Source: SZUA-38 sp965212525
GTDB taxonomy: Bacteria; Pseudomonadota; Gammaproteobacteria; Xanthomonadales; SZUA-38
Assembly: GCA_965212525.1 (NCBI GenBank)
Contig: CBDBVC010000037.1
Span: 62,001 to 126,000, forward strand
Direction of reading: 5' to 3'
DNA: 64,000 bases
The position numbers were made by a program, and so were the translations under genes. Below, piece by piece: positions 26,594 to 35,953 of this stretch. The notes beneath the pieces are model-generated. The model was not told the DNA's origin, made no database searches, and was given only the letters and a program-made list of their open reading frames with translations. The stretch's first letter is position 1. Each line of letters begins with the position of its first letter.

Positions 26594-27724
26594 TTGGACA
26601 AGATTTCCATTCTCGACATCGGATGGCGCAGCAGCCTGATGGCCGCGGTGTGTTTTTCCGTGCTGCTATCGGTGCTGTATCTGCTGCGTCGTGACAATGA
26701 ACGGCGCGCCAGCCTGTTCCTGGCCGGCATGCTGGTGTTGACCGTGATATCGATGACCCCGCAGGTAATCGGTTTCGCCGGCTTCTATGCCGTCTGGCCG
26801 CGGCTCAGCTTCGCACCCTTCAGCACCGAGTGGTTTATCGGACCGCTGATCTACCTGCATGCGTACACACTGATGAGCGCCGAGCCGCTGCGCTGGCGCA
26901 AGTGGCTGCTGTTGCCGGGAATCATACAGACCAGTTACTACCTCAGTGTCTACCTCTACTACCCAGAGATAGAACCGATGTGGGCGTACAACAACGCCAT
27001 ACATGAGCCCTATGTGCTGCCGACCGAAACGGCTGTCTCTGTGCTGCTGCTGATTCAGGCGTTCACGGGCGTGTTCCTGCTGCTCAGACGCTACCGCCAC
27101 TTCCTCGAACACAGTCAATCTGCTGCCGTTGAATTCAATCCGGTGTGGATTCGCAATCTGATGGTGCTTGGTCTGTTCGCCGTGCTGCTGTACTTCGGGC
27201 TGGAATTGTACCAGCTGGTATTCGAACGACTGCGCTACACCACGGCGTTTCCAGTCCAGGTCGTGATCATGCTCGCCATGGCCTGGGTAGGCCTCGATGC
27301 AGTGGCACACCTGAACGTGCCCTACCCCAAGATGCCGCAGAATGATTCGGGTGAATCTGCGGGCGACGTCGCATCGGATGCAGAATCAGACTGGAATGAA
27401 CAGGCAGAACTGCTGACGACACAGGTGCTCGATCATGAATGGTTCCTGGAACCGAGACTTTCGATCCGTGAACTGGCGCGACGTCTTAACAGCAATGAAA
27501 CCTACCTGTCCAGAACCCTCAACCTGGGCCTGAGCAAGAGCTTCAATCGCTTCATCAATGAGCTCAGAGTGACGCATGCCCGTAAATTGCTGCGTGAGAC
27601 CGACGCCATGATTCTGCAGGTGGCGCTGGAATCAGGATTCAATTCAAAGGCCACCTTCAACCGGGTATTCAAATCCATCGCCGGAGTCACCCCGAGTCAG
27701 TTCAAGACGTCTCAAGATCAGTAA
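26594..27724 (+). CDS. Membrane-bound AraC-family transcription regulator
   Basis: 376 residues from TTG 26594, with AAGG upstream; an ATG at 26639 is an alternative. Longer starts run into the terminator. Six or seven membrane helices occupy residues 10-235 (SLMAAVCFSVLLSVLYLL; ASLFLAGMLVLTVISM; LMVLGLFAVLLYFGLELY and others). The C-terminal 100 residues are an AraC HTH domain: LSIRELARRLNSNETYLSRT, LNLGLSKSFNRFINELRVTH and LESGFNSKATFNRVFKSIAG. This layout (membrane sensor plus AraC domain, no receiver) is common in Xanthomonadales. The S41 protease gene 100 bases downstream may be a target. Confidence 0.9.
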   Translation: MDKISILDIGWRSSLMAAVCFSVLLSVLYLLRRDNERRASLFLAGMLVLTVISMTPQVIGFAGFYAVWPRLSFAPFSTEWFIGPLIYLHAYTLMSAEPLRWRKWLLLPGIIQTSYYLSVYLYYPEIEPMWAYNNAIHEPYVLPTETAVSVLLLIQAFTGVFLLLRRYRHFLEHSQSAAVEFNPVWIRNLMVLGLFAVLLYFGLELYQLVFERLRYTTAFPVQVVIMLAMAWVGLDAVAHLNVPYPKMPQNDSGESAGDVASDAESDWNEQAELLTTQVLDHEWFLEPRLSIRELARRLNSNETYLSRTLNLGLSKSFNRFINELRVTHARKLLRETDAMILQVALESGFNSKATFNRVFKSIAGVTPSQFKTSQDQ

Positions 27725-27828
27725 ACCCGGTCTCATTACCCGCATTGAGGCGAACAAACACAACACCTGCCTGAAAATCCCGTTCATGTCGGCCCGCCAC
27801 GCGGCCGAGTCTGAATGAGGAGAACGCC

Positions 27829-29358
27829 ATGAAAACCCGCTTACCCCTGACCAGAGCCCTAACGCGATGTGTCGCCATCTTGCTGCTGACCCTGTCAGTT
27901 CTTCCTGCTTCCGCATCCGAAAGAGCGCTCGGTCCCGAACTGAAACGGCTCAGCCATGATCAGGTAACAAGCGACGTCGCACTCGCACGAGAGACATATG
28001 AGCGGATCCACCCAGGTTATGACCGCTACACAAGTGAAGAAAATCTGAATGCCGGATGGGAAAACATCCTTGATCAGTCGAAAACAAACGGCGGTCTCAC
28101 CGTGGGGGAGCTTTACCTTGCCTTGACTCGAATTCTGGTTGAGATTCGCTGTGACCATACCAAGGCCGAGCTGCCCAAGAGCCTGGCCAGGGACAGGAAC
28201 GTCACACCGGTCTACCTGCCCTTCCACTGGGACGTGATCGAGGGGCGTGCCTTCATTCGCAAGGCGGCAGAAAATCTTCCAGTCGCAACAGGCGATGAAT
28301 TGCTGGCGATCGATGGTCGGCCTGTGGCAGAGATATTCGAGGAAATCAGGCCATTCATCCCGGTCGACGGCTACACCGATTTCGTCCGGGATCTGTCCCT
28401 GAGCTATTCCAATGAGCTGATGGGTGGTGCCGTCGATCATTTTGGGGCACTGCTTTACGATATCAGGCCATCCGCACAGCTGACAGTCAGGTCACCGTCG
28501 GGTGAAACTCGCCAGATCAGTGTCAGCCGTGTCACCTTCGATGAACTCAATGCCATCGATACCGGGACTGTGCGCCGACCCAATTTTGCCGATGCCGTGA
28601 CGTTCGAGCGCATCGGTGAAAACGCCGCTTACCTGCGCGTCGATACTTTCGTCAATTACCGCAAGCCCGTCGATCCATCCGATATCTTCGTGCCCATTTT
28701 CAAGGCCCTGCGCAAGGAGCAGCGTGATCACCTGATCCTGGACCTGCGCAACAACGGCGGTGGCTCGACTGAACCGATGCGTGAACTGTTTGCCCACCTG
28801 ACCACCGAGAAGGCAAGACTGGTTCGAGACACCCGCGCCAGCACACTGGATTTCGACGGGCTGCGTGATCACCTCTGGACCTGGGACAGCAGTGCGCTGA
28901 ATCCGAATCCCAGAATGTTCAACCAGAACGATGATGGCAGTTACAGCCTGAAGTCGAAACGGAATGAGGAAACCCGACTGATCAAGCCGGCCCGCAACAG
29001 CTTCAAGGGCCAGATCTATGCACTCTCATCACACAGCAATTCATCCGGCAGCGCCATCCTGCTGGCCAAGCTGCGTGACATGAACCGCGCCATCATCGTG
29101 GGTGAGGAAACCGGTGGCAGTGCCGAAGGACCCACAGCCGGCATCATATTCACACTGACCCTGCCGGAAAGCGGTATTCGCACCCGTGTTCCAGGCTTGC
29201 GTTCCTACAATGACATCGCCGCATTCGATCACGGCAAGGGAATCAGGCCCGATGTCTCGGCTGACGTCACAGTCAGCAGCTACCTGAATGGTGAGGACCC
29301 TGCACTGGATGCAGCCAGGGCACTGATCGAACAGCAACCGACTCCCGCTGCACAATGA
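27829..29358 (+). CDS. Exported S41-family serine protease
   Basis: 509 residues; ATG 27829 has GAGGAGA upstream. Signal peptide: CVAILLLTLSVLPASA. A helical N-terminal part (30-115) leads to a PDZ-like loop (VATGDELLAIDGRPVAEIFE) and a peptidase S41 domain. Conserved pieces are LILDLRNNGGGSTEPM (about residue 305), YALSSHSNSSGSAILLA (about 395-410, with the likely nucleophilic Ser) and GEETGGSAEGPTAG (about 424, containing the region of the catalytic Lys/Glu in the family). It belongs to the tail-specific/tricorn-core fold and is expected in the periplasm. The active-site assignment is by pattern only. Confidence 0.87.
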   Translation: MKTRLPLTRALTRCVAILLLTLSVLPASASERALGPELKRLSHDQVTSDVALARETYERIHPGYDRYTSEENLNAGWENILDQSKTNGGLTVGELYLALTRILVEIRCDHTKAELPKSLARDRNVTPVYLPFHWDVIEGRAFIRKAAENLPVATGDELLAIDGRPVAEIFEEIRPFIPVDGYTDFVRDLSLSYSNELMGGAVDHFGALLYDIRPSAQLTVRSPSGETRQISVSRVTFDELNAIDTGTVRRPNFADAVTFERIGENAAYLRVDTFVNYRKPVDPSDIFVPIFKALRKEQRDHLILDLRNNGGGSTEPMRELFAHLTTEKARLVRDTRASTLDFDGLRDHLWTWDSSALNPNPRMFNQNDDGSYSLKSKRNEETRLIKPARNSFKGQIYALSSHSNSSGSAILLAKLRDMNRAIIVGEETGGSAEGPTAGIIFTLTLPESGIRTRVPGLRSYNDIAAFDHGKGIRPDVSADVTVSSYLNGEDPALDAARALIEQQPTPAAQ

Positions 29359-29374
29359 AATGGAGCAACACCGG

Positions 29375-29396
29375 CCCGGTCAACACAGTGACCGGG
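29375..29396 (+). terminator. Hairpin after the S41 protease gene
   Basis: CCCGGTCA (29375-29382) pairs with TGACCGGG (29389-29396) around a 6-base loop, 16 bases after the protease stop. No T run follows. The arm sequence is nearly the same as that of the hairpin at 16350-16382. Confidence 0.45.
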
Positions 29397-29466
29397 TCGT
29401 AACACTGCGCCAGTTTGATTCGATGAGTGTGCTGTGTCACGATCTGCCGATGCCGGATTTCCAGTT

Positions 29467-30180
29467 ATGAATATGCACGAGGTCCTGAAACTCGAACCCA
29501 TTGTGGAGACCATCGCCACTCTGGAAAAACGAATCGATGAGCGCCTGCCCGCGTCCGGGCTGAGCGAAGTCTGTCATGAACTGTGGAACACGGCACGTGG
29601 TGCCGAACAGCGTATCGTGGCACTCACCCGGCCTAATCTGGTTATCCGCAGCGGGGTGATCCTGGCACTGGCTGGATTCGTTGCCTTGCTGCTGTACAGC
29701 GCCACCACGGTCGAATGGGCGATGGGCAAACCCGATCTGTCCGAACTGATCCAGGTGACTGAAGCACTGATCAATGACATCGTGCTGATGGGCGCCGCCG
29801 TTTTCTTTCTGGTCACGATCGAAAAACGAGCCAAGCGCAAATCGGCATTGTCCGCTCTGCATGAACTGCGATCCATCGCCCACATGGTGGACATGCATCA
29901 GCTCACCAAGGACCCCTCGGCCATCAGAACCGGCTACATCATCACCAAAAGTTCGCCTGACCGGAACATGAACGAATTCGAGCTGCAACGCTACCTGGAT
30001 TACTGTTCGGAAATGTTCTCGCTGATCGGCAAGATCGCCGTGCTCTATTCAGAGCATCTTCCCGATGCCGAGATCGTCTCTGCCAGTAACGATGTCGAAG
30101 CCCTGTGTACCGGCCTGAGCCGCAAGGTGTGGCAGAAAATGGTGTTTCTCAACCAGCGAAACTCGCGTCACAACGGCTGA
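29467..30180 (+). CDS. Hypothetical two-helix membrane protein
   Basis: 237 residues from ATG 29467; longer starts from a GTG at 29434 lack support. Residues 1-50 are a helical cytoplasmic start (VETIATLEKRIDERLP). Two membrane helices follow (VIRSGVILALAGFVALLLYS and LINDIVLMGAAVFFLVTI). The C-terminal 120 residues are helical and charged, with no known motif (RYLDYCSEMFSLIGKIAVLY). No family is recognised. It stands between the protease and FG-GAP genes, about 110 bases from each, all on the same strand. Confidence 0.75.
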   Translation: MNMHEVLKLEPIVETIATLEKRIDERLPASGLSEVCHELWNTARGAEQRIVALTRPNLVIRSGVILALAGFVALLLYSATTVEWAMGKPDLSELIQVTEALINDIVLMGAAVFFLVTIEKRAKRKSALSALHELRSIAHMVDMHQLTKDPSAIRTGYIITKSSPDRNMNEFELQRYLDYCSEMFSLIGKIAVLYSEHLPDAEIVSASNDVEALCTGLSRKVWQKMVFLNQRNSRHNG

Positions 30181-30290
30181 CCATCATCAGCTGATACGTC
30201 AGGACCCGTGCAGTGGTACTTCAGATCGCAACCTGCCCGGCTGCCCGATCTGACCTAGACTCAATAGAACACCATGACCAGGATCGACTG

Positions 30291-31946
30291 ATGAGTGCAT
30301 ACAGCCTGTGCCGTTCCGGGCTTCACGTGACTGGGCGAAAACGCATGCTGGCCTTCGCCCTGTTGCTGTTGGCCCACTTGGCAGCGGCAGAAACGATTGC
30401 CACATCCGATTTGTTTGACCACTACAGGATCGAGACGGGAGATGCCGGACCGCAGACTGTGCTGAGCGGACATTTCCTGGCAAGTGATGTTGCCGAGATC
30501 GCCGTTATACAAAATCGCGACTCCGGCGCTACCGTGCTGAGACTGTATCGATTCTATGATCACGGCTGGGTACTCCAGATGACATCAGCCATGCCGCCTG
30601 GGCTGATGTCTGTTGATGTCGCCCACATCAATGGAACAGACCGACTGGTCAGTTATGATGGTGAATGCCTGATGTGGTTTGACCCGGTTCAAGGGCAGTT
30701 TCGACCACTGCTTGAAGCCACTTCTGCATTTATATCACCGAAGAAACCCACCATCCCCACGATTGAACTGTTCGCCGACATCAATGGTGATCATCGGGAC
30801 GACCTGCTGTTGCCGATTGACTCAGGGTTCAGGATATTCATCCAGCTGGATGACGGTGACTTTGCCAGGCCCGTGAACGTCGGTACGGCCCCTGACTTTT
30901 CCATGATCACTGGTGCACAGGGTTATCGTTACAACCCCTGGAGTCAGAGCAGGATTCATGTTGTCGATATCAATGCCGACGGGCGACGTGACATCGTGTA
31001 CTGGCAATCGGATCATTTCAGGGTTCACCTGCAGGATCAGCAGGGTCTGTTCCTGCAGGAGCATGACAGGTTCAACATGGCGGTAGCATTCTCGGGTGAT
31101 CGTCGCACACGAAACGGCGAGGCCATCATGCACGGGCGGATTCTGCACAGCATGGACGACATCAATGCCGATGGACTTGCCGATCTGGTGATTCATTCGA
31201 TTGAGGGTGAGAAAATCAGGCGGATGAAGTCATCCTTCCAGATCTATTTCGGCAGGATGCCATCGGATCACAGACTGACCTTCGGTGACAGTCCCGATCT
31301 GATCTTCAGCACCAGGGACAGACTCATGCTGACAATGAAATCGGAAGACATGAATTCGGACGGGAGACCCGAGCTTTGGTTCAGCAGTATCGATCTGGAT
31401 CATCTCAGCCGCAGCCCCTGGAAGGCGATCAAGGGGTTCATGGGCGATGACGTCTGGCTTGAGCTGGACTTCTACCGGATCGAAAAGCAGATCACAAAGT
31501 CGACACATGTGGCCCATCACAGGATTGCACTGGACGGGTTTCCCAGCCACCGCGAGCCGGGCTGGGTGCCCATGTCAGTGGTCTTGCTCGGTGGCAGACA
31601 TGTCAGCCGCCTGAATGCCGAACAATGGCCGCGGGCTTTCAATACAACACTCCGGATTGGTGACATCACAGGTGATGGCCTGTCGGATCTGATGATCGGG
31701 GATCACCCCAGAATTCTGAAACTGCATCCCGGTACAGTCAACGGCGCCCTGTTCGCCGAATCGGCTGTTGCTGTTTCTGTCAGGCTACCGGCTGATGAGG
31801 AGTACACCCAGATTGTTGATCTGAACCGCGATGGCAAGCAGGATCTGCTGATGCATCAGACGACCATTGAACGCGACGCTCACGGTGGCGCAAGAAACCC
31901 TCCTGGCAGCGAGCCGAACAGGATAGTTGTGCTGATCGCCCGTTGA
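30291..31946 (+). CDS. Exported FG-GAP/VCBS-type calcium-binding protein
   Basis: 551 residues from ATG 30291, with AGGA 8 bases upstream. A signal peptide is present (MLAFALLLLAHLAAAE). Six EF-hand-like calcium loops of the integrin type mark a beta-propeller: DINGDHRDDLLL, DINADGRRDIVYW, DINADGLADLVIH, DMNSDGRPELWF, DITGDGLSDLMI and DLNRDGKQDLLM. The protein ends RIVVLIAR and lacks the DGFE-type end found on other exported propellers in the window. It converges with the slipin gene, whose stop is 5 bases away. Probably extracellular or periplasmic; no ligand can be named. Confidence 0.85.
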   Translation: MSAYSLCRSGLHVTGRKRMLAFALLLLAHLAAAETIATSDLFDHYRIETGDAGPQTVLSGHFLASDVAEIAVIQNRDSGATVLRLYRFYDHGWVLQMTSAMPPGLMSVDVAHINGTDRLVSYDGECLMWFDPVQGQFRPLLEATSAFISPKKPTIPTIELFADINGDHRDDLLLPIDSGFRIFIQLDDGDFARPVNVGTAPDFSMITGAQGYRYNPWSQSRIHVVDINADGRRDIVYWQSDHFRVHLQDQQGLFLQEHDRFNMAVAFSGDRRTRNGEAIMHGRILHSMDDINADGLADLVIHSIEGEKIRRMKSSFQIYFGRMPSDHRLTFGDSPDLIFSTRDRLMLTMKSEDMNSDGRPELWFSSIDLDHLSRSPWKAIKGFMGDDVWLELDFYRIEKQITKSTHVAHHRIALDGFPSHREPGWVPMSVVLLGGRHVSRLNAEQWPRAFNTTLRIGDITGDGLSDLMIGDHPRILKLHPGTVNGALFAESAVAVSVRLPADEEYTQIVDLNRDGKQDLLMHQTTIERDAHGGARNPPGSEPNRIVVLIAR

Positions 31947-31951
31947 CTGAA

Positions 31952-32707
31952 TCAGCGGGTGAGTCGATCCATCAGTGGCTCAATGATGTCGATCGGCATT
32001 GGAAACACCACGGTCGAATTCTTCTCGGCACCGATATCACTCAACGTCTGCAGATAGCGCAACTGCATTGCACCGCTGGATTCGGACATCTTTTCAGCGG
32101 CCTCGACCAGCTTCTCGGCTGCCTGCTGCTCACCTTCGGCGAGGATGATCTTGGCCCGGCGCTGTCGCTCTGCTTCGGCCTGCTTGGCTATGGCTCGAAT
32201 CATGGTGTCGTCCAGATCGACATGCTTGATTTCGACATTGGCCACCTTGATTCCCCAGGCATCGGTTTGCCGATCCAGTATCTTCTGAATATCGGCATTG
32301 AGCGTGTCACGCTCGGACAGCATTTCGTCGAGCTCATGCTTGCCCAGCACCGAGCGCAGGGTGGTCTGGGCCAGCTCGCTGGTTGCCACATTGAATTTTT
32401 CAACGGCGATGATGGCCTTCTCGGGATCAACAACCCGGTAGTAGATGACGGCGTTGACCCTGACCGAAACATTGTCATGCGAGATCACATCCTGTGTCGG
32501 CACATCCATGACCACGGTTCGAAGATCTACCCGCACCATTTGCTGGATCAGCGGAATGATGATGATGAACCCCGGGCCCTTGACGCGATCGAAACGGCCC
32601 AGTGTGAACACAACGCCTCGCTCATATTCCCGTAAAATTCGAATCATTGAGGCCAGCAGCAAGACCAGCAGTGCAACCGGGGTTATCCAGAAATATAGAT
32701 CAATCAT
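31952..32707 (-). CDS. Slipin (stomatin/SPFH family) membrane protein
   Basis: 251 residues, normal for prokaryotic stomatins. An N-terminal membrane helix (FWITPVALLVLLLASMI) is followed by the SPFH domain: EYERGVVFTLGRFDRVKGPG, then TVVMDVPTQDVISHDNVSV and VDPEKAIIAVEKF. A long helical stretch (AKQAEAERQRRAKIILAEGE) leads to the oligomerising C-terminus. It overlaps the NfeD gene by 8 bases. NfeD proteases of this type cleave the C-terminus of partner stomatins, as shown for the Pyrococcus pair. Together they are thought to shape membrane microdomains. Confidence 0.95.
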   Translation of the reverse strand: MIDLYFWITPVALLVLLLASMIRILREYERGVVFTLGRFDRVKGPGFIIIIPLIQQMVRVDLRTVVMDVPTQDVISHDNVSVRVNAVIYYRVVDPEKAIIAVEKFNVATSELAQTTLRSVLGKHELDEMLSERDTLNADIQKILDRQTDAWGIKVANVEIKHVDLDDTMIRAIAKQAEAERQRRAKIILAEGEQQAAEKLVEAAEKMSESSGAMQLRYLQTLSDIGAEKNSTVVFPMPIDIIEPLMDRLTR

Positions 32708-34142
32708 GACTCTCCTCCATTGGTTCGACTGTCAGCGTGAGTCCATCGACCGAAGCAATCATCACCTGGTCTCCGGGCCTCACCCGCTGACTTGAGACCG
32801 CACTCCAGTCCTCTCCGGATACATGTACTCTGAGCCTGTTTTCCGAATCGACCGTGAGGACATCACCGCTTCGCCCGATCAGCATCTGAACCCCGGAGAC
32901 CACAGGCTTGCGGTAGGCCCGGGCCAGCATGAACATGATGACGGCGAACACTACCCCTGCGGTGATGGCAACGCCGCTGATCAGGCCAATCGGTATGCCG
33001 AAACCGGGAACATCCGTATCCATCAGGATGATCGAGCCGAATGTGAGGGCAACGATGCCGCCAACGCCGAGTATGCCGAATGAAGGCACGAAGAACTCGA
33101 CGGCGATCAGGGCAAACCCCAGCAATATCAGAGCCAGGCCGGCAAAGTTGACCGGCAGTATCTGAAACGCATAGAGGGCAAGCAGCAGGCAGATCCCGCC
33201 GATGACACCCGGGACCAGGGCACCTGGGTTGTAGCCTTCCAGCACCAGTCCATAGACGCCGATAAGCAGCAGAATATAGGCCAGCGTGGGGTTGGTGATG
33301 ATGGCCAGAATTCTGTGTTGCAGTGTCGGCTCAATGACAACAATTGCCTTGTCGGCAACGGTCAGTCGTCTGGTCACACCCTCGATCACTACCTCGTGAC
33401 CCTCGAGCTGTATCAGCAGATCGTCAATATCCGCTGCAACAAAATCGATCACGTTCTGCTCAAGCGCACGCTGTGACGACAGGCTAGCTGCCGATCGTAC
33501 CGCTGATTCTGCCCAGTCGGCATTTCGTCCGTGTTGCTCGGCCAGTGAGCGGATGTAGGCTACGGCATCTTCAACCGCCTTGTCTCCACTGGCCTGTTGT
33601 GATGGTGCCGCAGCATCCTCCGGTGACGCTGGTGCTGATTCATCCGATTCGCTCTCGGTCTCCTCGTCCGCCTTTTCCGCCAGGCGTTCGAAGGCTTTCC
33701 TCGCAGGAGATGCCGGTTGCTGACCGCCACCGATGGCAACGGGTGTCGCTGCACCGAGATTGGTAGACGGCGCCATGGCACTGACATGACTGGCATACAA
33801 TATGTAGGTACCGGCACTGGCTGCACGAGACCCTGCCGGACCGACCCATGTGGCAACCGGCGTACGTGCATTGAGAATTCGCTTGATGATGTCACGCATC
33901 GAATCGGCCAGACCTCCCGGTGTGTCCATTCGTATGATCACCAGTTCAGCGGAAGACTCGTCCGCCTGGTCAATGCCTTCAACGACATAGTCCCGGGTTG
34001 CCGGTCCGATGGGACCGGAGATATCCAGCACGATGATCTGACCTGGTTGAGTCAGGTCAGCCTTATGCTGGCCATGCACAGTCGACACCGTCGCGGCAAG
34101 CGCGATCATCAGAATCGTCAGTGTCAGCCTGTTCAGAATCAT
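32700..34142 (-). CDS. nfeD: Long-form NfeD membrane serine protease
   Basis: 480 residues. After a signal peptide (LTILMIALAATVSTVHG) comes a ClpP-like protease domain: LVIIRMDTPGGLADSMRDII, then GPAGSRAASAGTYILYA with the likely nucleophilic Ser of AASAG. Residues about 155-185 are an acidic low-complexity insert (EETESESDESAPASPEDAAA). Four to five membrane helices follow (ILLLIGVYGLVLEGYNPGAL, LALILLGFALIAVEFFVPSF). The C-terminus is an OB-fold NfeD domain (LIGRSGDVLTVDSENRLRVH). It forms an operon with the downstream slipin (8-base overlap) and probably the UspA gene 80 bases upstream. Confidence 0.95.
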   Translation of the reverse strand: MILNRLTLTILMIALAATVSTVHGQHKADLTQPGQIIVLDISGPIGPATRDYVVEGIDQADESSAELVIIRMDTPGGLADSMRDIIKRILNARTPVATWVGPAGSRAASAGTYILYASHVSAMAPSTNLGAATPVAIGGGQQPASPARKAFERLAEKADEETESESDESAPASPEDAAAPSQQASGDKAVEDAVAYIRSLAEQHGRNADWAESAVRSAASLSSQRALEQNVIDFVAADIDDLLIQLEGHEVVIEGVTRRLTVADKAIVVIEPTLQHRILAIITNPTLAYILLLIGVYGLVLEGYNPGALVPGVIGGICLLLALYAFQILPVNFAGLALILLGFALIAVEFFVPSFGILGVGGIVALTFGSIILMDTDVPGFGIPIGLISGVAITAGVVFAVIMFMLARAYRKPVVSGVQMLIGRSGDVLTVDSENRLRVHVSGEDWSAVSSQRVRPGDQVMIASVDGLTLTVEPMEESHD

Positions 34143-34221
34143 GACATCACTCGAAAATCAGTAAGCGGTAATCTGTTCTCCTTTATATTCCAGAGAGAGC
34201 TGAATGTAGTCACTGAAAGGA

Positions 34222-35118
34222 TCAGTCACTACCGGGCTTGATGGCCAGTACAGCGCAATCGACATGGTGCAGTACGCTTTCAGCAGTATTCCCAATGAAC
34301 ATGCCCGGTATGCCACTGCGACCAACCGTACCCATGACCAGCAGGTCACATTTCAGGGATTCGGCCAGTGCCGGAATCATTTGCTTTGGCAGCCCCTTGT
34401 GAAAATGGACACGCGTGGTTTCCTGATCCAGTGTGCTGTCTGCGACGGTCTTCTGTAACAGGTTCCAGTGCTTTTTCTCCTCCTGGACTACCAGACGATC
34501 CACTGTTTCAGCGGAGACCGAATGTCCCCTCAGTGTGTCTTCATGATAGAGATTCCAGACATGCACGACATTGATCTCGGCCTCAGTCGCCCTGGCGACG
34601 GTTTGACCCCACCTCAGCAATTCAGCCGCCAATGCCATTTTCGAGCTGTCCAGTTCCACCAGATCCAGCGCAATCACGAGTCGTCTGATATCCGTGTGGC
34701 CCGCAGGTTTCTGGATCAGCATGGGAACCGGACAATGTCGAAGCAGCTGCATGTCATGGCTGCCGAACAGACGCTGTCTGAGGCCATGATCGGGATCAGC
34801 GGTCTTGATGACTATGTCAGGTTTGTATTCGTCGACATGCGTCATGATCTCATTGTAGGATCGACCGTATCGCAGGCTTGATGTTGTCCTGACGCCAGCA
34901 CTGCTGAATTGCCTCTTGGCTGCATCCAGCATCCCCTGGTGCTGTTCGGTCAGTACATCGATGATATCCCTGTCTTCGCTGTGGATGCTCAGATCAACCA
35001 CACAGAGCAATTCGACTGCCGGCGTCTTCAGATGACCCAGGGCGACAACCTGACCGGCGAGGGCATCCAGGTCAGAGCCGTCCTCGATCAATACCAGTAG
35101 CTTTTTAATGTCTTTCAT
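34222..35118 (-). CDS. Tandem-domain universal stress protein
   Basis: 298 residues with two UspA folds (about 1-145 and 150-295). The second domain keeps an ATP-binding pattern close to G-x2-G-x9-G-[S/T]: MGTVGRSGIPGMFIGNTAES, with Asn in place of the first Ser/Thr. The first domain has the corresponding DPDHGLRQRLFGSHDMQLLR, where the glycines are reduced. A VVDLSIHSEDRDIID segment suggests a degenerate first site. The layout matches E. coli UspE-like proteins. It precedes nfeD on the same strand. Confidence 0.92.
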   Translation of the reverse strand: MKDIKKLLVLIEDGSDLDALAGQVVALGHLKTPAVELLCVVDLSIHSEDRDIIDVLTEQHQGMLDAAKRQFSSAGVRTTSSLRYGRSYNEIMTHVDEYKPDIVIKTADPDHGLRQRLFGSHDMQLLRHCPVPMLIQKPAGHTDIRRLVIALDLVELDSSKMALAAELLRWGQTVARATEAEINVVHVWNLYHEDTLRGHSVSAETVDRLVVQEEKKHWNLLQKTVADSTLDQETTRVHFHKGLPKQMIPALAESLKCDLLVMGTVGRSGIPGMFIGNTAESVLHHVDCAVLAIKPGSD

Positions 35119-35341
35119 TTAGGTGCACTCCTCATCATCTCACGTAACAATAGCGAAGCGCCTGACAATCGAGTATCCGGGATTTCACCTACTCGTCTTC
35201 GCTTGCATTGTGCAATTATTGCTCCAGGGGATCATCCGGTGATACCGCGCATGCCACAGAGGACGGCAGTTCGGGCTTTGCTGGTACGGGCAGCTGAATC
35301 CTGCCAGGCTATGCACTCAATGCGATACAGGAGATGCCGAC

Positions 35342-35947
35342 ATGTCTTCGCACACTGCATCGAATTCACAGGCCAGCCACCCCCGGTGCTGGCACACGGC
35401 ACTGCCTCATGGGCCGCGTCTGGTGAGAATCAGAGCGCTGTCAATTCTTGTTTGTTCACTGTTGGCTGGCACCGGATGTTCGATGCTGGGAAGCCGGTCC
35501 AGACCCGACCCGGATGCGGAAAATGTCCGCTGTAATCTGGAGTATCAACCCCTGACACAACATGCCGAACAGGAGGGCCATGACCTGCTGTTCCTGGCCA
35601 TCTCATCGCCTTACAGGGAAGAGACGTTTAACATGAGTCTTCCGGATGTAATGTTCCATGGCATGTTCGCTCCCGGCCGTCACCTGAGTCGCGATGCCAT
35701 TGTCACCGGTGCAGTCTGTTCCGGCCCGCCATGGAAAAAGGGATTTCGTCTGCCGCGATCGCTTAGCAGTCACAAGTGGATGCTGTGCAGACGCAACGGC
35801 AACGAGGCCGTCATGTTTCAGGTTGAAACCAGATGGGGCTCATGCAGCCGTCACATTGCCGCCGGTGACATGCGGCCCATTGCCTTTGAGCACAATCCGC
35901 GTCAGGTTGTCGAGCTGCCGGAGCTCGGTCCGGAAACTGATCGATGA
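35342..35947 (+). CDS. Hypothetical exported protein, possible lipoprotein
   Basis: 201 residues; AGGAG lies 8 bases before ATG 35342. The first 30 residues are polar, then a hydrophobic segment ends in a Cys (ALSILVCSLLAGTGCSM). The lipobox is imperfect because position -3 is Gly. A GTG in frame at VRIRAL would give a normal short start. The mature 150 residues contain four further Cys and no known family signature (LPDVMFHGMFAPGRHLSRDA). It converges with the M64 gene; the two stops are 6 bases apart. Confidence 0.65.
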   Translation: MSSHTASNSQASHPRCWHTALPHGPRLVRIRALSILVCSLLAGTGCSMLGSRSRPDPDAENVRCNLEYQPLTQHAEQEGHDLLFLAISSPYREETFNMSLPDVMFHGMFAPGRHLSRDAIVTGAVCSGPPWKKGFRLPRSLSSHKWMLCRRNGNEAVMFQVETRWGSCSRHIAAGDMRPIAFEHNPRQVVELPELGPETDR

Positions 35948-35953
35948 TGCCGA

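Noticed and set aside
30291..31946. FG-GAP/VCBS protein as a seventh tagged protein
   Set aside because: It is exported and has a similar fold, but ends RIVVLIAR with no trace of the motif.
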